Assembly (NCBI GenBank): GCA_965661625.1
Contig: CBFIEM010000017.1
Location: 1 to 62,660, forward strand
From: GCA-2705995 sp965661625
GTDB taxonomy: Bacteria > Bacteroidota > Bacteroidia > Flavobacteriales_G > Salibacteraceae
Direction: 5' to 3'
Length of the DNA stretch: 62,660 nt
Shown here: positions 54,834-62,660 of the stretch, one piece after another
Layout of the letters: the number at the start of each line of letters is the position of its first letter
Numbering within the stretch: the first letter of the stretch is position 1
Notes under the pieces: model-generated
Database searches by the model: none
The model's input: the letters and a program-made list of their open reading frames with translations, nothing else
Told to the model about the DNA's origin: nothing
Made by a program: the position numbers and the translations under genes

Positions 54834-54907
54834 TAGAAGCTATTATAGCTTCAGTGAACACCAAGCCAGCACATTCAATTTCTCGACAAGCGTAAAACAA
54901 GCTGCTT

Positions 54908-55909
54908 ATGACGCTGAAATCCATTTTAAAAGATCGTATTCTCGTTTTAGACGGTGCCATGGGCACTATGATTCAACAACATCAGTTGAATGAAGATGAC
55001 TTTCGAGGAAGCCGATTCAAAGACCATCCGGTAAGCCTGAAAGGCAACAACGACCTTCTAACGTTAACCCAACCTGAAATTATTGCCGATGTTCATCGTG
55101 CATATTTCGAAGCAGGGGCAGATATTGCAGAAACCAATACGTTTAGCAGCACTTCAATAGCACAGGCTGATTATCAACTCGAAGACTTGGTTTATGAGTT
55201 GAATCGATCTGCAGCTGAAATAGCGTCGCGTGCGGCTTATGAATTCACCCAAAAGACCCCCCAGAAACCGCGTTTCGTAGCAGGCTCAATTGGACCAACC
55301 AATCGCACTGCATCAATCTCTCCGGATGTCAATAATCCTGGGTATCGTGCCGTAACATTTGAAGAACTTCAAAATGCCTACACTGAACAAATTAACGGGC
55401 TATTAGATGGCGGAGCTGACTTACTACTAATTGAAACGGTGTTTGACACGCTAAACGCAAAGGCGGCACTTATAGCATGTCAAGAAGTTTTCGAGCACCG
55501 AAAAAAGACTTATCCGATCATGGTGTCAGGTACCATTACCGATGCTAGCGGACGAACCTTATCTGGACAGACAGCTGAAGCCTTCCTTGTCAGCATGTCG
55601 CATGTTAATCTACTTAGCATTGGCTTTAACTGCGCTTTAGGGGCAGCTCAACTCACTCCTTACCTTTCTACCTTGGCTAAGCACAGCAAGTTTGCCGTTA
55701 GTGCTCACCCCAACGCTGGACTTCCAAATGAATTTGGAGCCTACGACCAAACACCTGAGCTCATGCAAAATGAGATCAAATCCTACCTTGAAAACAACCT
55801 CATTAACATCATTGGCGGTTGTTGTGGTACAACTCCAGCACACATTCAACTAATTGCGGAAATCGCTTCGGAATATGCACCGCGGAAAATACCTCAACCA
55901 TATGAGTAG
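54908..55909 (+). CDS. metH: methionine synthase, homocysteine-binding module (split MetH part 1)
   Basis: A 333-residue homocysteine S-methyltransferase domain equal to the N-terminal third of cobalamin-dependent MetH (LDGAMGTMIQQHQL). Zinc ligands are in GFNCALG and GGCCGTTPAH. In E. coli MetH this is one chain with the remaining modules; here they are encoded by the next, overlapping gene. The start follows the SAM riboswitch. Confidence 0.93.
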   Translation: MTLKSILKDRILVLDGAMGTMIQQHQLNEDDFRGSRFKDHPVSLKGNNDLLTLTQPEIIADVHRAYFEAGADIAETNTFSSTSIAQADYQLEDLVYELNRSAAEIASRAAYEFTQKTPQKPRFVAGSIGPTNRTASISPDVNNPGYRAVTFEELQNAYTEQINGLLDGGADLLLIETVFDTLNAKAALIACQEVFEHRKKTYPIMVSGTITDASGRTLSGQTAEAFLVSMSHVNLLSIGFNCALGAAQLTPYLSTLAKHSKFAVSAHPNAGLPNEFGAYDQTPELMQNEIKSYLENNLINIIGGCCGTTPAHIQLIAEIASEYAPRKIPQPYE

Positions 55910-58580
55910 TTCAGTCCAATTCCCTCCTGTGACACTTAGGCTAAGCGGGTTAGAACCTCTTATAACGACTCCCGATTCTAATTTTATAAATATTGGTGAG
56001 CGCTGCAATGTAACCGGTTCGCGCAAATTTCTTCGATTAATCACGAACGGTTTATTTGATGAAGCTGTAGAGGTTGCACGCCAACAAGTTATCGGTGGAG
56101 CGCAAATTTTAGATGTAAATATGGATGAAGGAATGTTGGATGGGGTTGAAGCGATGACCACATTTTTGAACCTCATCGCTTCAGAACCTGATATCGCCCG
56201 GATTCCAGTAATGCTTGACTCCTCTAAGTGGGAAATCATTGAAGCCGGATTAAAATGTATTCAAGGGAAAGGTGTAGTAAACTCCATTTCCCTCAAAGAA
56301 GGAGAATCTACTTTTTTAAGCCAAGCAAAACGCATCAAGCAATTTGGGGCTGCTGCTGTTGTTATGGCTTTTGATGAACATGGCCAAGCGGATACCTTGG
56401 ACCGAAGAATTGACATTTGTAACCGATCATATCACTTGTTAACTAGTCGGGCTGGGTTTAACCCCAGTGACATCATCTTTGACCCCAATATTTTCCCAGT
56501 TGGAACAGGCATTGAAACCCATTCAAACTATGCCCTTGACTTTTTTCAGGCTGCGGAATGGATCCGCACAAACCTTCCACAAGCTCACGTAAGTGGAGGT
56601 GTCAGCAATGTTTCTTTCTCATTTCGGGGAAATGATGCCGTTAGAGAAGCCATGCACTCCGTTTTCCTCTATCATGCAATCCAACATGGCATGAACATGG
56701 GCATTGTAAACCCTTCTTCTCTTGCAATCTACGATGACATCGAGCAAGAATTACTCGAACGAGTTGAAGACGTTTTGTTGAATCGACGTTCAGACGCGAC
56801 CGAAAGGTTACTCGAATATGCAGAGAATTATAAATCTGATAAAGTCAGTGAATCAGCAGTTCAAGAATGGCGAAATGAGCGGGTTGAAAAACGTATCGAA
56901 CATGCTTTGGTGAAAGGGATAGCCGAATTCATTGAAGAAGATGTTGAAGCAGCTCGCAAAGCTCGCAAAGTTCCTTTAGAAGTAATTGAAGGCCCACTTA
57001 TGGACGGCATGAATGTGGTTGGAGACCTTTTTGGGAGCGGAAAAATGTTCCTCCCCCAAGTTGTGAAAAGTGCCCGAGTAATGAAGAAAGCAGTTGCCTA
57101 TCTGGAACCTTACTTGGAAGATGAAAAACGTAGAAACCCTGCCGGCCACCCCAAAGAAAAAGGCAAAATTCTGCTCGCCACTGTAAAAGGTGATGTTCAT
57201 GATATTGGAAAAAATATCGTTGGGGTGGTTTTGGCATGTAACAATTACGACATTATTGACTTAGGGGTAATGGTCCCGCCAGAAAAAATTGTTCAAGCTG
57301 CACTAGAAAATAAGGTTGACCTTGTCGGACTGAGTGGACTTATTACACCTTCACTTGACGAGATGGTAACCGTTGCTGATGCTTTTCAGCAAGCCAACCT
57401 AGAACTTCCAATTCTTATTGGAGGAGCAACAACATCAAAAGCTCATACAGCTGTTAAAATTGAACCGAAATACAATGGCGCCATAGTTCATGTACTAGAT
57501 GCCTCACGTGCCGTTACTGTCGCCGAAAAATTACTTGGTCAGAACGCTGATACGTTCACGGCTAGTATTTCGGCAGAATACGAACGAACACGTATTTCTC
57601 ATGCCTTAAAACAAAAAACAAAATCGATTAGGCAATATGCAGAATCACTGAGTCAACAACCAACGTTTAACTGGAATGATTTTACCCCTCATAAGCCAAC
57701 TGTAAAGGCTATTGAGACCATTTCGTTTAACCTATCCACACTCAGAAACTACATTGATTGGACACCCTTTTTTCAAACATGGGAACTGCATGGAAAGTAT
57801 CCTCAAATATTGTCCGATCGGGTTGTAGGAGAGGAAGCCTCTAAACTCTTTAAAGACGCCAACTACATGCTGGACCTAATTATTGCTGAAAATTGGCTCA
57901 AAGCGAAAGGTGTATACGGCATTTTTTCAGCGTATAGCTCAAATGATACCATCACTGTTCAACATGGTGACCAAACGTATTCTTTTGAAATGCTCAGGCA
58001 ACAGCACACGTTACCAAACAAACCTTGCAGGTCATTAGCCGACTTCATTGCACCTGAAGGTCATGAAGATTATTTAGGTGGATTTGCCGTTACAGCTGGG
58101 ATTGGCATTGAAGATAAGATCAAAACCTTTGAAGCAGATCATAATGACTACTCCATTATCTTGCTTAAAGCCTTAGCTGACCGGCTTGCAGAAGCTGCTG
58201 CAGAGTACCTCCATAAAGTTATTCGCAAAGAAAAATGGGGATATGCTTCACAAGAGGGACTCGATAATGATGCCCTCATTAAGGAAAAGTTCATTGGAAT
58301 TAGACCCGCACCTGGTTACCCTGCATGCCCAGACCATACCGAGAAAGACACCCTATTTGAATTACTCGATGTGAAAAATCGCATTGGAATTTCGCTCACT
58401 GAAAGTAAAGCCATGTTCCCTACTGCTAGTGTAAGCGGCTGGTACTTTTCGCATCCAGAAGCGCGCTATTTCAATGTAGGTAAAATTGGTCAGGACCAAG
58501 TAAAACATTACGCCCAACGCAAAGGCTGGACCATTGAAGAAGCTGAAAAATGGTTGCGCCCAATTCTAGCATACACATAA
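55902..58580 (+). CDS. metH: methionine synthase, pterin, cobalamin and reactivation modules (split MetH part 2)
   Basis: An 892-residue protein: pterin-binding domain (NIGERCNVTGSRKF), cobalamin cap and binding domains with DVHDIGKN (His433 is the lower axial ligand), and the SAM-dependent activation domain with RPAPGYPACPDHTEK near the end. I chose the ATG at 55902 (MSSSVQFPPV), which overlaps the part-1 stop by 8 bp in another frame and permits coupled translation; TTG or ATG codons up to 48 bp upstream are possible. Confidence 0.92.
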   Translation: MSSSVQFPPVTLRLSGLEPLITTPDSNFINIGERCNVTGSRKFLRLITNGLFDEAVEVARQQVIGGAQILDVNMDEGMLDGVEAMTTFLNLIASEPDIARIPVMLDSSKWEIIEAGLKCIQGKGVVNSISLKEGESTFLSQAKRIKQFGAAAVVMAFDEHGQADTLDRRIDICNRSYHLLTSRAGFNPSDIIFDPNIFPVGTGIETHSNYALDFFQAAEWIRTNLPQAHVSGGVSNVSFSFRGNDAVREAMHSVFLYHAIQHGMNMGIVNPSSLAIYDDIEQELLERVEDVLLNRRSDATERLLEYAENYKSDKVSESAVQEWRNERVEKRIEHALVKGIAEFIEEDVEAARKARKVPLEVIEGPLMDGMNVVGDLFGSGKMFLPQVVKSARVMKKAVAYLEPYLEDEKRRNPAGHPKEKGKILLATVKGDVHDIGKNIVGVVLACNNYDIIDLGVMVPPEKIVQAALENKVDLVGLSGLITPSLDEMVTVADAFQQANLELPILIGGATTSKAHTAVKIEPKYNGAIVHVLDASRAVTVAEKLLGQNADTFTASISAEYERTRISHALKQKTKSIRQYAESLSQQPTFNWNDFTPHKPTVKAIETISFNLSTLRNYIDWTPFFQTWELHGKYPQILSDRVVGEEASKLFKDANYMLDLIIAENWLKAKGVYGIFSAYSSNDTITVQHGDQTYSFEMLRQQHTLPNKPCRSLADFIAPEGHEDYLGGFAVTAGIGIEDKIKTFEADHNDYSIILLKALADRLAEAAAEYLHKVIRKEKWGYASQEGLDNDALIKEKFIGIRPAPGYPACPDHTEKDTLFELLDVKNRIGISLTESKAMFPTASVSGWYFSHPEARYFNVGKIGQDQVKHYAQRKGWTIEEAEKWLRPILAYT

Positions 58581-58581
58581 T

Positions 58582-59538
58582 ATGAAAGTAACAGAACACA
58601 TTACTGCCGCTAAAGGCTCAACCCTCTTCTCATTTGAAATCCTTCCTCCCCTAAAAGGAAAGACTATTCAAGGGATTTACGACACCATTGACCCTCTCAT
58701 GGAGTTTCAGCCACCGTTCGTTGACGTGACGTACCACCGGGAGGAATTTGTATACAAGGAACGCCCGAATGGCCTGCTCGAAAAACGCACCACTCGCAAA
58801 CGGCCCGGAACAGTTGGCATTTGCGCAGCGATAATGCATAAGTATAAAGTAGACGCAGTTCCTCACATCATTTGTGGGGGATTTTCCAAGGAAGAAACAG
58901 AAGATGCACTAATTGATCTTGACTTTTTAGGCATAGACAATGTGCTTGTTTTGCGCGGGGATCCCATCAAGTCAGAAACGTATTTTAAACCCGAACCTGA
59001 CGGACATCCTTTCGCCATTGATTTGCTGGACCAAGTAGTTGATCTTAACAGGGGTAAGTACCTCGATGAGGATTTGAAAAACCAAGCAAAAACAGACTTT
59101 TGTATCGGTGTGGCTGGCTATCCCGAAAAACACTTCGAGGCTCCAAATCGGTCTTCAGACCTTCATTGGCTCAAGAAAAAAGTAGACCATGGCGCTGAAT
59201 ACATTGTTACACAGATGTTCTTCGACAACCAAGTATACTTTGATTTTGTGGAGCGATGTAGGGCAGCAGGCATTACCATACCCATTATACCAGGCCTAAA
59301 GCCCATCAGCACAAAGAGACAACTCTCCTTATTACCACAGCGCTTTCACATGGATATTCCAGAAGCACTTTCAAATGAAATATACCAAGCAAAAACCAAT
59401 GATGATGTTCGAGAAATTGGCATTGAATGGTGTATTGAGCAATCCAAAGAACTCATGTCGGGCAACGCTCCTGTACTGCATTATTATTCGATGGGAAGAA
59501 GTGAAAGCATCCGTCAAATTGCAAGTCAGCTCTTTTGA
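58582..59538 (+). CDS. metF: methylenetetrahydrofolate reductase
   Basis: A 318-residue FAD enzyme that supplies 5-methyltetrahydrofolate to MetH. The N-terminus FSFEILPPLKGKTI, the segment DNVLVLRGDP and the block YIVTQMFFDNQVYFDF are typical. It starts one base after the metH stop, so metH-metH-metF form one SAM-controlled operon. The end overlaps that of convergent gldA by 13 bp. Confidence 0.96.
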   Translation: MKVTEHITAAKGSTLFSFEILPPLKGKTIQGIYDTIDPLMEFQPPFVDVTYHREEFVYKERPNGLLEKRTTRKRPGTVGICAAIMHKYKVDAVPHIICGGFSKEETEDALIDLDFLGIDNVLVLRGDPIKSETYFKPEPDGHPFAIDLLDQVVDLNRGKYLDEDLKNQAKTDFCIGVAGYPEKHFEAPNRSSDLHWLKKKVDHGAEYIVTQMFFDNQVYFDFVERCRAAGITIPIIPGLKPISTKRQLSLLPQRFHMDIPEALSNEIYQAKTNDDVREIGIEWCIEQSKELMSGNAPVLHYYSMGRSESIRQIASQLF

Positions 59539-60452
59539 ACAGGCTCCTTTTGCGTGAGTTGCTGAAATACGCCTTCTAAATTTTGGGCTGCTTCTTGCAA
59601 GCCAATAACCTTGATACCTGAAGAAACCGCAAATTCAAAAACATCTGAGCGAATATCAGAATCGGTATTGGCTTCAATGACATAAGTCTGTTCAGCTTTT
59701 TCAGTTACACGCTGCACACCAGGGATAGCTCTAAGTTCTGAGGAATCTACCACTCTGTTAAACTCCACTTCAACCCGCTGAACTGATGCACTCAATTTGC
59801 GAATTTCCGCAGTAGACCCGTCAGCAACAAGCTCTCCTTTATTAATAATGATCACCCGATCACAAATTGCCTCAACTTCTTGCATTATATGGGTACTCAT
59901 CAAGACCGTTTTGTTCTGACCAACAGACTTAATGACATTTCGTATCTCCACAATCTGATTGGGGTCAAGGCCAGAAGTGGGCTCATCCAATACCAACACT
60001 TCAGGATCGTGTATGAGGGCTTGAGCTAATCCAACTCGCTGGCGATAGCCTTTGGATAACGCCTCAATTTTTTTCCCTTGTTCGCGCGTGAGCCCTACCA
60101 AATCTATCATCTCTTCCACACGCTTTTTCGCCTGTTTTAGTCCGTGAACATCGGCAATAAACATTAAGTACTCGCGAACATACATTTCCAAATATTGTGG
60201 ATTGTGTTCTGGCAAATACCCAATGCGCTTCTTAATTTCAAGCGCATCGACTGAAACGTCAAAATCACAAACCGTAACTTTACCTGCCGACTGTGGAAGG
60301 TATCCTGTAATAACCTTCATCATGGTTGACTTGCCAGCACCATTTGGCCCTAGGAATCCAACAATCTCGCCTGGCTTAATCTCAAACGAAACTTGATCTA
60401 GCGCCTTTTGATCTCCGTATAATTTGCTTACTCCTTCAACCTTTATTGACAT
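59526..60452 (-). CDS. gldA: gliding motility ABC transporter ATP-binding protein GldA
   Basis: A 308-residue ABC ATPase: Walker A GPNGAGKST, signature LSKGYRQRVGLAQA, Walker B VLVLDEPTSGLDP, and a C-terminal domain of about 80 residues. The pattern matches GldA, which with GldF and GldG forms a transporter linked to gliding; those genes are not in the window. Another Bacteroidota ABC-2 type ATPase is the alternative. Confidence 0.85.
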   Translation of the reverse strand: MSIKVEGVSKLYGDQKALDQVSFEIKPGEIVGFLGPNGAGKSTMMKVITGYLPQSAGKVTVCDFDVSVDALEIKKRIGYLPEHNPQYLEMYVREYLMFIADVHGLKQAKKRVEEMIDLVGLTREQGKKIEALSKGYRQRVGLAQALIHDPEVLVLDEPTSGLDPNQIVEIRNVIKSVGQNKTVLMSTHIMQEVEAICDRVIIINKGELVADGSTAEIRKLSASVQRVEVEFNRVVDSSELRAIPGVQRVTEKAEQTYVIEANTDSDIRSDVFEFAVSSGIKVIGLQEAAQNLEGVFQQLTQKEPVQKS

Positions 60453-60547
60453 GCCCGTGTGTTTAGCTCTCGAAAATACAAAAACGAAATAGCCCTTTCA
60501 TAAAGATTACTCCCTCCTTTATAAAGTATGCGTTGCACGGCTGTAAT

Positions 60548-60660
60548 GGCGCCCCTTCGTTCCTCAGGCCAGGCTGTTCGCTAAATCCCTCACCTACACC
60601 ATTCAACCACACCTCAGTTAATTGGCACTTGCTCGGGGATACCGCTGCCATCCTTGGCGC
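60548..60660 (-). ncRNA. structured intergenic RNA element, Flavo-1-like candidate
   Basis: In the 349-bp gldA-rsgA gap a block of about 113 nt with higher GC than its surroundings is closed by GCGCC / GGCGC arms (60549-60553 with 60656-60660). Read on the minus strand it has GGATGGCAGCGGTATCC near one end and a related GGGATTTAGCGAACAGCC further on, then GAACGAAGGGGCGCC. Repeated AGCG(G) hairpins with ATCC or GCC are, from memory, a feature of Flavo-1-type RNAs in this phylum. It might be a small RNA or the gldA leader. The remaining gap holds no gene. Confidence 0.4.
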
Positions 60661-60801
60661 AAATCTCAGTATTCAATCCAATTTAAAACGTTAAATCAAT
60701 ATCCTATTTCGACCCAGTTCCTCCCATTATGGTAGCTTACATAAACCAAATGCCAAGCTAGAATTACTACCTTTGCAAGCGCAAAAAGCAAGGAAGCATT
60801 C

Positions 60802-61725
60802 ATGCAAGGAACCGTCGTTAAGTCTACTGGAAGTTGGTACATCGTACGTGGTGAAAATCAAACTTTATACAACTGTAGAATACAGGGTAAATTTCGCATA
60901 AAGGGATTGAAAACCACCAACCCGATTGCTGTAGGTGACCTCGTTACATTCGAAATTGAAGATGGAAACGGTATCATTTCGGCCATTTCACCGCGCAAAA
61001 ATTACATCATCCGCAAGTCCACTAACCTTTCAAAGCAGTCTCAAATTATTGCTTCTAACATTGATCTGCTGGTTTTGGTAACCACCATTTCAAACCCAAA
61101 AGTTGCTCCTGGGTTTTTAGACCGGGTGCTTGTTACAGCGGAAGCCTATCATATCCCTGTTTTATTGGTGATCAACAAATGTGATTTGTATGGGGAAAAA
61201 GAACAAGACCGCCTTGCTGAAATTCTCGCTACTTATCACCCAATAGGCTACAACTACGTACTCACTTCTACAGCTAGTGGCAAAGGAATCCCTAAACTGA
61301 AAGACTTATTAAAGGATAAAACAGTCTTGTTTTCAGGGCAGTCGGGAGTAGGAAAATCATCACTCATCAATGCGTTAAACCCACAACTCGATCTGAAAAT
61401 AGGTGCCATAAGTGATTTTAATGAGAAGGGCCAGCACACCACTACATTTGCCGAAATGCACGATGTAACAGAGCGCATTGCTGTAATTGACACTCCAGGG
61501 GTTCGCAGCTTTGGCGTGGTTGACCTTGACACCAAAGAACTCTCACACTACTTTCCTGAGATGCGCGAACGCATAAACGCGTGTAAGTTCAACAATTGTC
61601 AGCATATTAATGAGCCTAAGTGCGCTATTAAATCGGCGGTTGAACTCGGAGAAATCGCGGCAAGCCGCTATGAAAACTACTTGGCCATTTATGAATCCGG
61701 AAATACAGAAACTACTTTTTCATGA
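60802..61725 (+). CDS. rsgA: ribosome small-subunit-dependent GTPase RsgA
   Basis: A 307-residue late 30S-assembly GTPase: N-terminal OB fold (about 1-70), circularly permuted GTPase with NKCD preceding GQSGVGKSSLIN, and a C-terminal zinc-binding region (CKFNNCQHINEPKCAIKSAV). A TACCTTTG -7-like box is at 60768-60775. Its stop overlaps the dtd ATG by 4 bp (ATGA). Confidence 0.97.
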   Translation: MQGTVVKSTGSWYIVRGENQTLYNCRIQGKFRIKGLKTTNPIAVGDLVTFEIEDGNGIISAISPRKNYIIRKSTNLSKQSQIIASNIDLLVLVTTISNPKVAPGFLDRVLVTAEAYHIPVLLVINKCDLYGEKEQDRLAEILATYHPIGYNYVLTSTASGKGIPKLKDLLKDKTVLFSGQSGVGKSSLINALNPQLDLKIGAISDFNEKGQHTTTFAEMHDVTERIAVIDTPGVRSFGVVDLDTKELSHYFPEMRERINACKFNNCQHINEPKCAIKSAVELGEIAASRYENYLAIYESGNTETTFS

Positions 61726-62048
61726 GAATTGTAATCCAACGTGTGCAAGAAGCGGCAGTTCATGTCGATGAAACAGTAATTGGGGAAATCAAACATGGGT
61801 TATTGGTATTTGTTGGAATCGAGGCAGAAGATGACCATGAAGATCGGGAATGGATCATTCGCAAATTACTTAATCAGCGTATTTTTGAAGATGAGTCAGG
61901 CAACATGAACCTCTCAGTTAGTGATATTCATGGCGAACTGCTTGTTGTTAGTCAGTTCACGCTTTATGCCAGCACAAAAAAAGGAAACCGCCCGTCATTC
62001 ATGAAAGCTGCACCACCAGACTTCGCAGCCCCTTTTTTGCAGATTTGA
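61722..62048 (+). CDS. dtd: D-aminoacyl-tRNA deacylase, 3'-truncated
   Basis: The 108 residues match DTD (MRIVIQRVQEAAVHVD, SQFTLYASTKKGNRPSF), which removes D-amino acids from tRNA. Family members have about 145-150 residues; here the match stops after AAPPDFAAPF and three unrelated codons precede TGA, because the sequence passes into a dnaE fragment near 62033. The second catalytic motif (Asn-x-Pro region) is lost, so the product should be inactive. The 4-bp overlap with rsgA is normal. Confidence 0.85.
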   Translation: MRIVIQRVQEAAVHVDETVIGEIKHGLLVFVGIEAEDDHEDREWIIRKLLNQRIFEDESGNMNLSVSDIHGELLVVSQFTLYASTKKGNRPSFMKAAPPDFAAPFLQI

Positions 62049-62660
62049 TTGCTATGAACGCCCTCTACAGACCAGGTCCTTTGGAGTACATTCCATCGTT
62101 TATTGAACGTAAACATGGGGAGGAAGAAATCAAGTATGACTTGGCTGATATGGAGGAGTACTTGAAAGAGACATATGGTATTACCGTATATCAAGAGCAA
62201 GTAATGCTACTCTCTCAAAAGTTAGCCGGTTTTACAAAAGGTGAAGCCGATACGCTCCGGAAGGCCATCGGTAAAAAGAAGTTTGACCTTCTGGCTAAGC
62301 TTAAACCTAAATTCTTGGAGCAAGGCTCAGAGAGAGGACATGACAAGAGTATCTTAGAGAAAGTTTGGAAAGACTGGGAAGCATTTGCCTCCAATGCTTT
62401 CAACAAATCACACAGCACGTGTTACGCATGGGTAGCTTACCAGACTGCTTATCTGAAAGCTAATTACCCTGCAGAGTACATGGCATCTGTGCTGAGTAAC
62501 AATATGAATGATATTTCTACGGTAACCTTCTTTATGGAAGAATGCCGTAGAATGGGGATACCTGTTCTTGGTCCAGACGTAAATGAATCTATGCTCAAGT
62601 TTTCGGTAAACCAAGAAGGTGCAATTCGTTTTGGAATGGGTGCACTTAAAGGAGTAGGAG
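62036..62660 (+). CDS. dnaE: replicative DNA polymerase III alpha subunit, internal fragment
   Basis: From about 62036 to the window end a frame runs with no stop and encodes FADLIAMNALYRPGPLEYIP, then ITVYQEQVMLLSQKLAGF and FNKSHSTCYAWVAYQTAYLKANYPAEYMA, all conserved in the fingers region of DnaE. It differs from the short dnaE2 at 15669. The N-terminal part of DnaE is missing: upstream of 62036 the frame enters dtd in another register. The gene continues beyond the right edge. Confidence 0.85.

Noticed and set aside
54836..54852. Perfect hairpin after the SAM riboswitch as an intrinsic terminator
   Set aside because: Only 7 bp of stem and no T run follows, so it does not fit an intrinsic terminator.
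60463..60651. A 62-codon minus-strand ORF upstream of gldA
   Set aside because: It coincides with the structured element and its predicted peptide has no recognisable feature or ribosome site.

Overview
The window is chromosomal DNA from a member of the Bacteroidota, most likely a marine-type flavobacterium (Flavobacteriales). The evidence is several proteins with type IX secretion (T9SS) C-terminal sorting domains, the gliding ABC protein GldA, families typical of the phylum (DUF983, DUF3078, DUF5723, DUF349), a LytS/LytTR pair with a propeller sensor, a fused 2-oxoacid dehydrogenase E1, near absence of Shine-Dalgarno sites, and promoters of the TTG / TAnnTTTG type. No insertion sequence, phage, CRISPR array or rRNA was seen. 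Both window edges cut genes: a T9SS protein tail on the left and the replicative polymerase dnaE on the right.

Layout. 1-7.3 kb: housekeeping genes (alaS, an M23 peptidase, a MerR regulator, rfaD, fabD). 6.1-40 kb: a dispersed phenylacetate (paa) catabolic region. A minus-strand operon paaE-paaN-exported protein-DUF983 is divergent from paaABCD and an FAD/Fe-S oxidoreductase; paaG-paaH, paaI-paaJ-paaY-small protein, paaZ and a further crotonase follow. The ligase paaK and a PaaR/PaaX regulator are not in the window. A LytS-type sensor and LytTR regulator sit directly after paaZ. 40-49 kb: a DUF349 protein, DUF3078 protein, fused branched-chain E1, hydrolase, MscS channel, initiator tRNA, era and der. 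49-53 kb: a large T9SS beta-helix protein broken by an in-frame stop. 53-59.5 kb: methionine/SAM block (metK; SAM-I riboswitch, split metH, metF). 59.5-62.7 kb: gldA, a structured intergenic element, rsgA, a truncated dtd, and a dnaE fragment.

The most notable region is 15.7-22.8 kb, lying inside the paa region: a damage-tolerance cassette of dnaE2-like polymerase, yedK (abasic-site cross-linker), an SPL-like radical SAM protein, dinB and a divergent XRE-S24 (LexA/CI-like) repressor. Two 26-bp inverted repeats of the same design, with 10-bp arms (TTAACTGTCA / TGACAGTTAA) and a 6-bp spacer, lie 8-9 bp upstream of dnaE2 and of dinB, and the second also abuts the repressor promoter. I infer a self-contained SOS-like regulon. 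Other points of note are the in-frame TAA that separates a T9SS protein from its sorting signal, and an abrupt dtd/dnaE junction near 62033 that is either a deletion or an assembly chimera.
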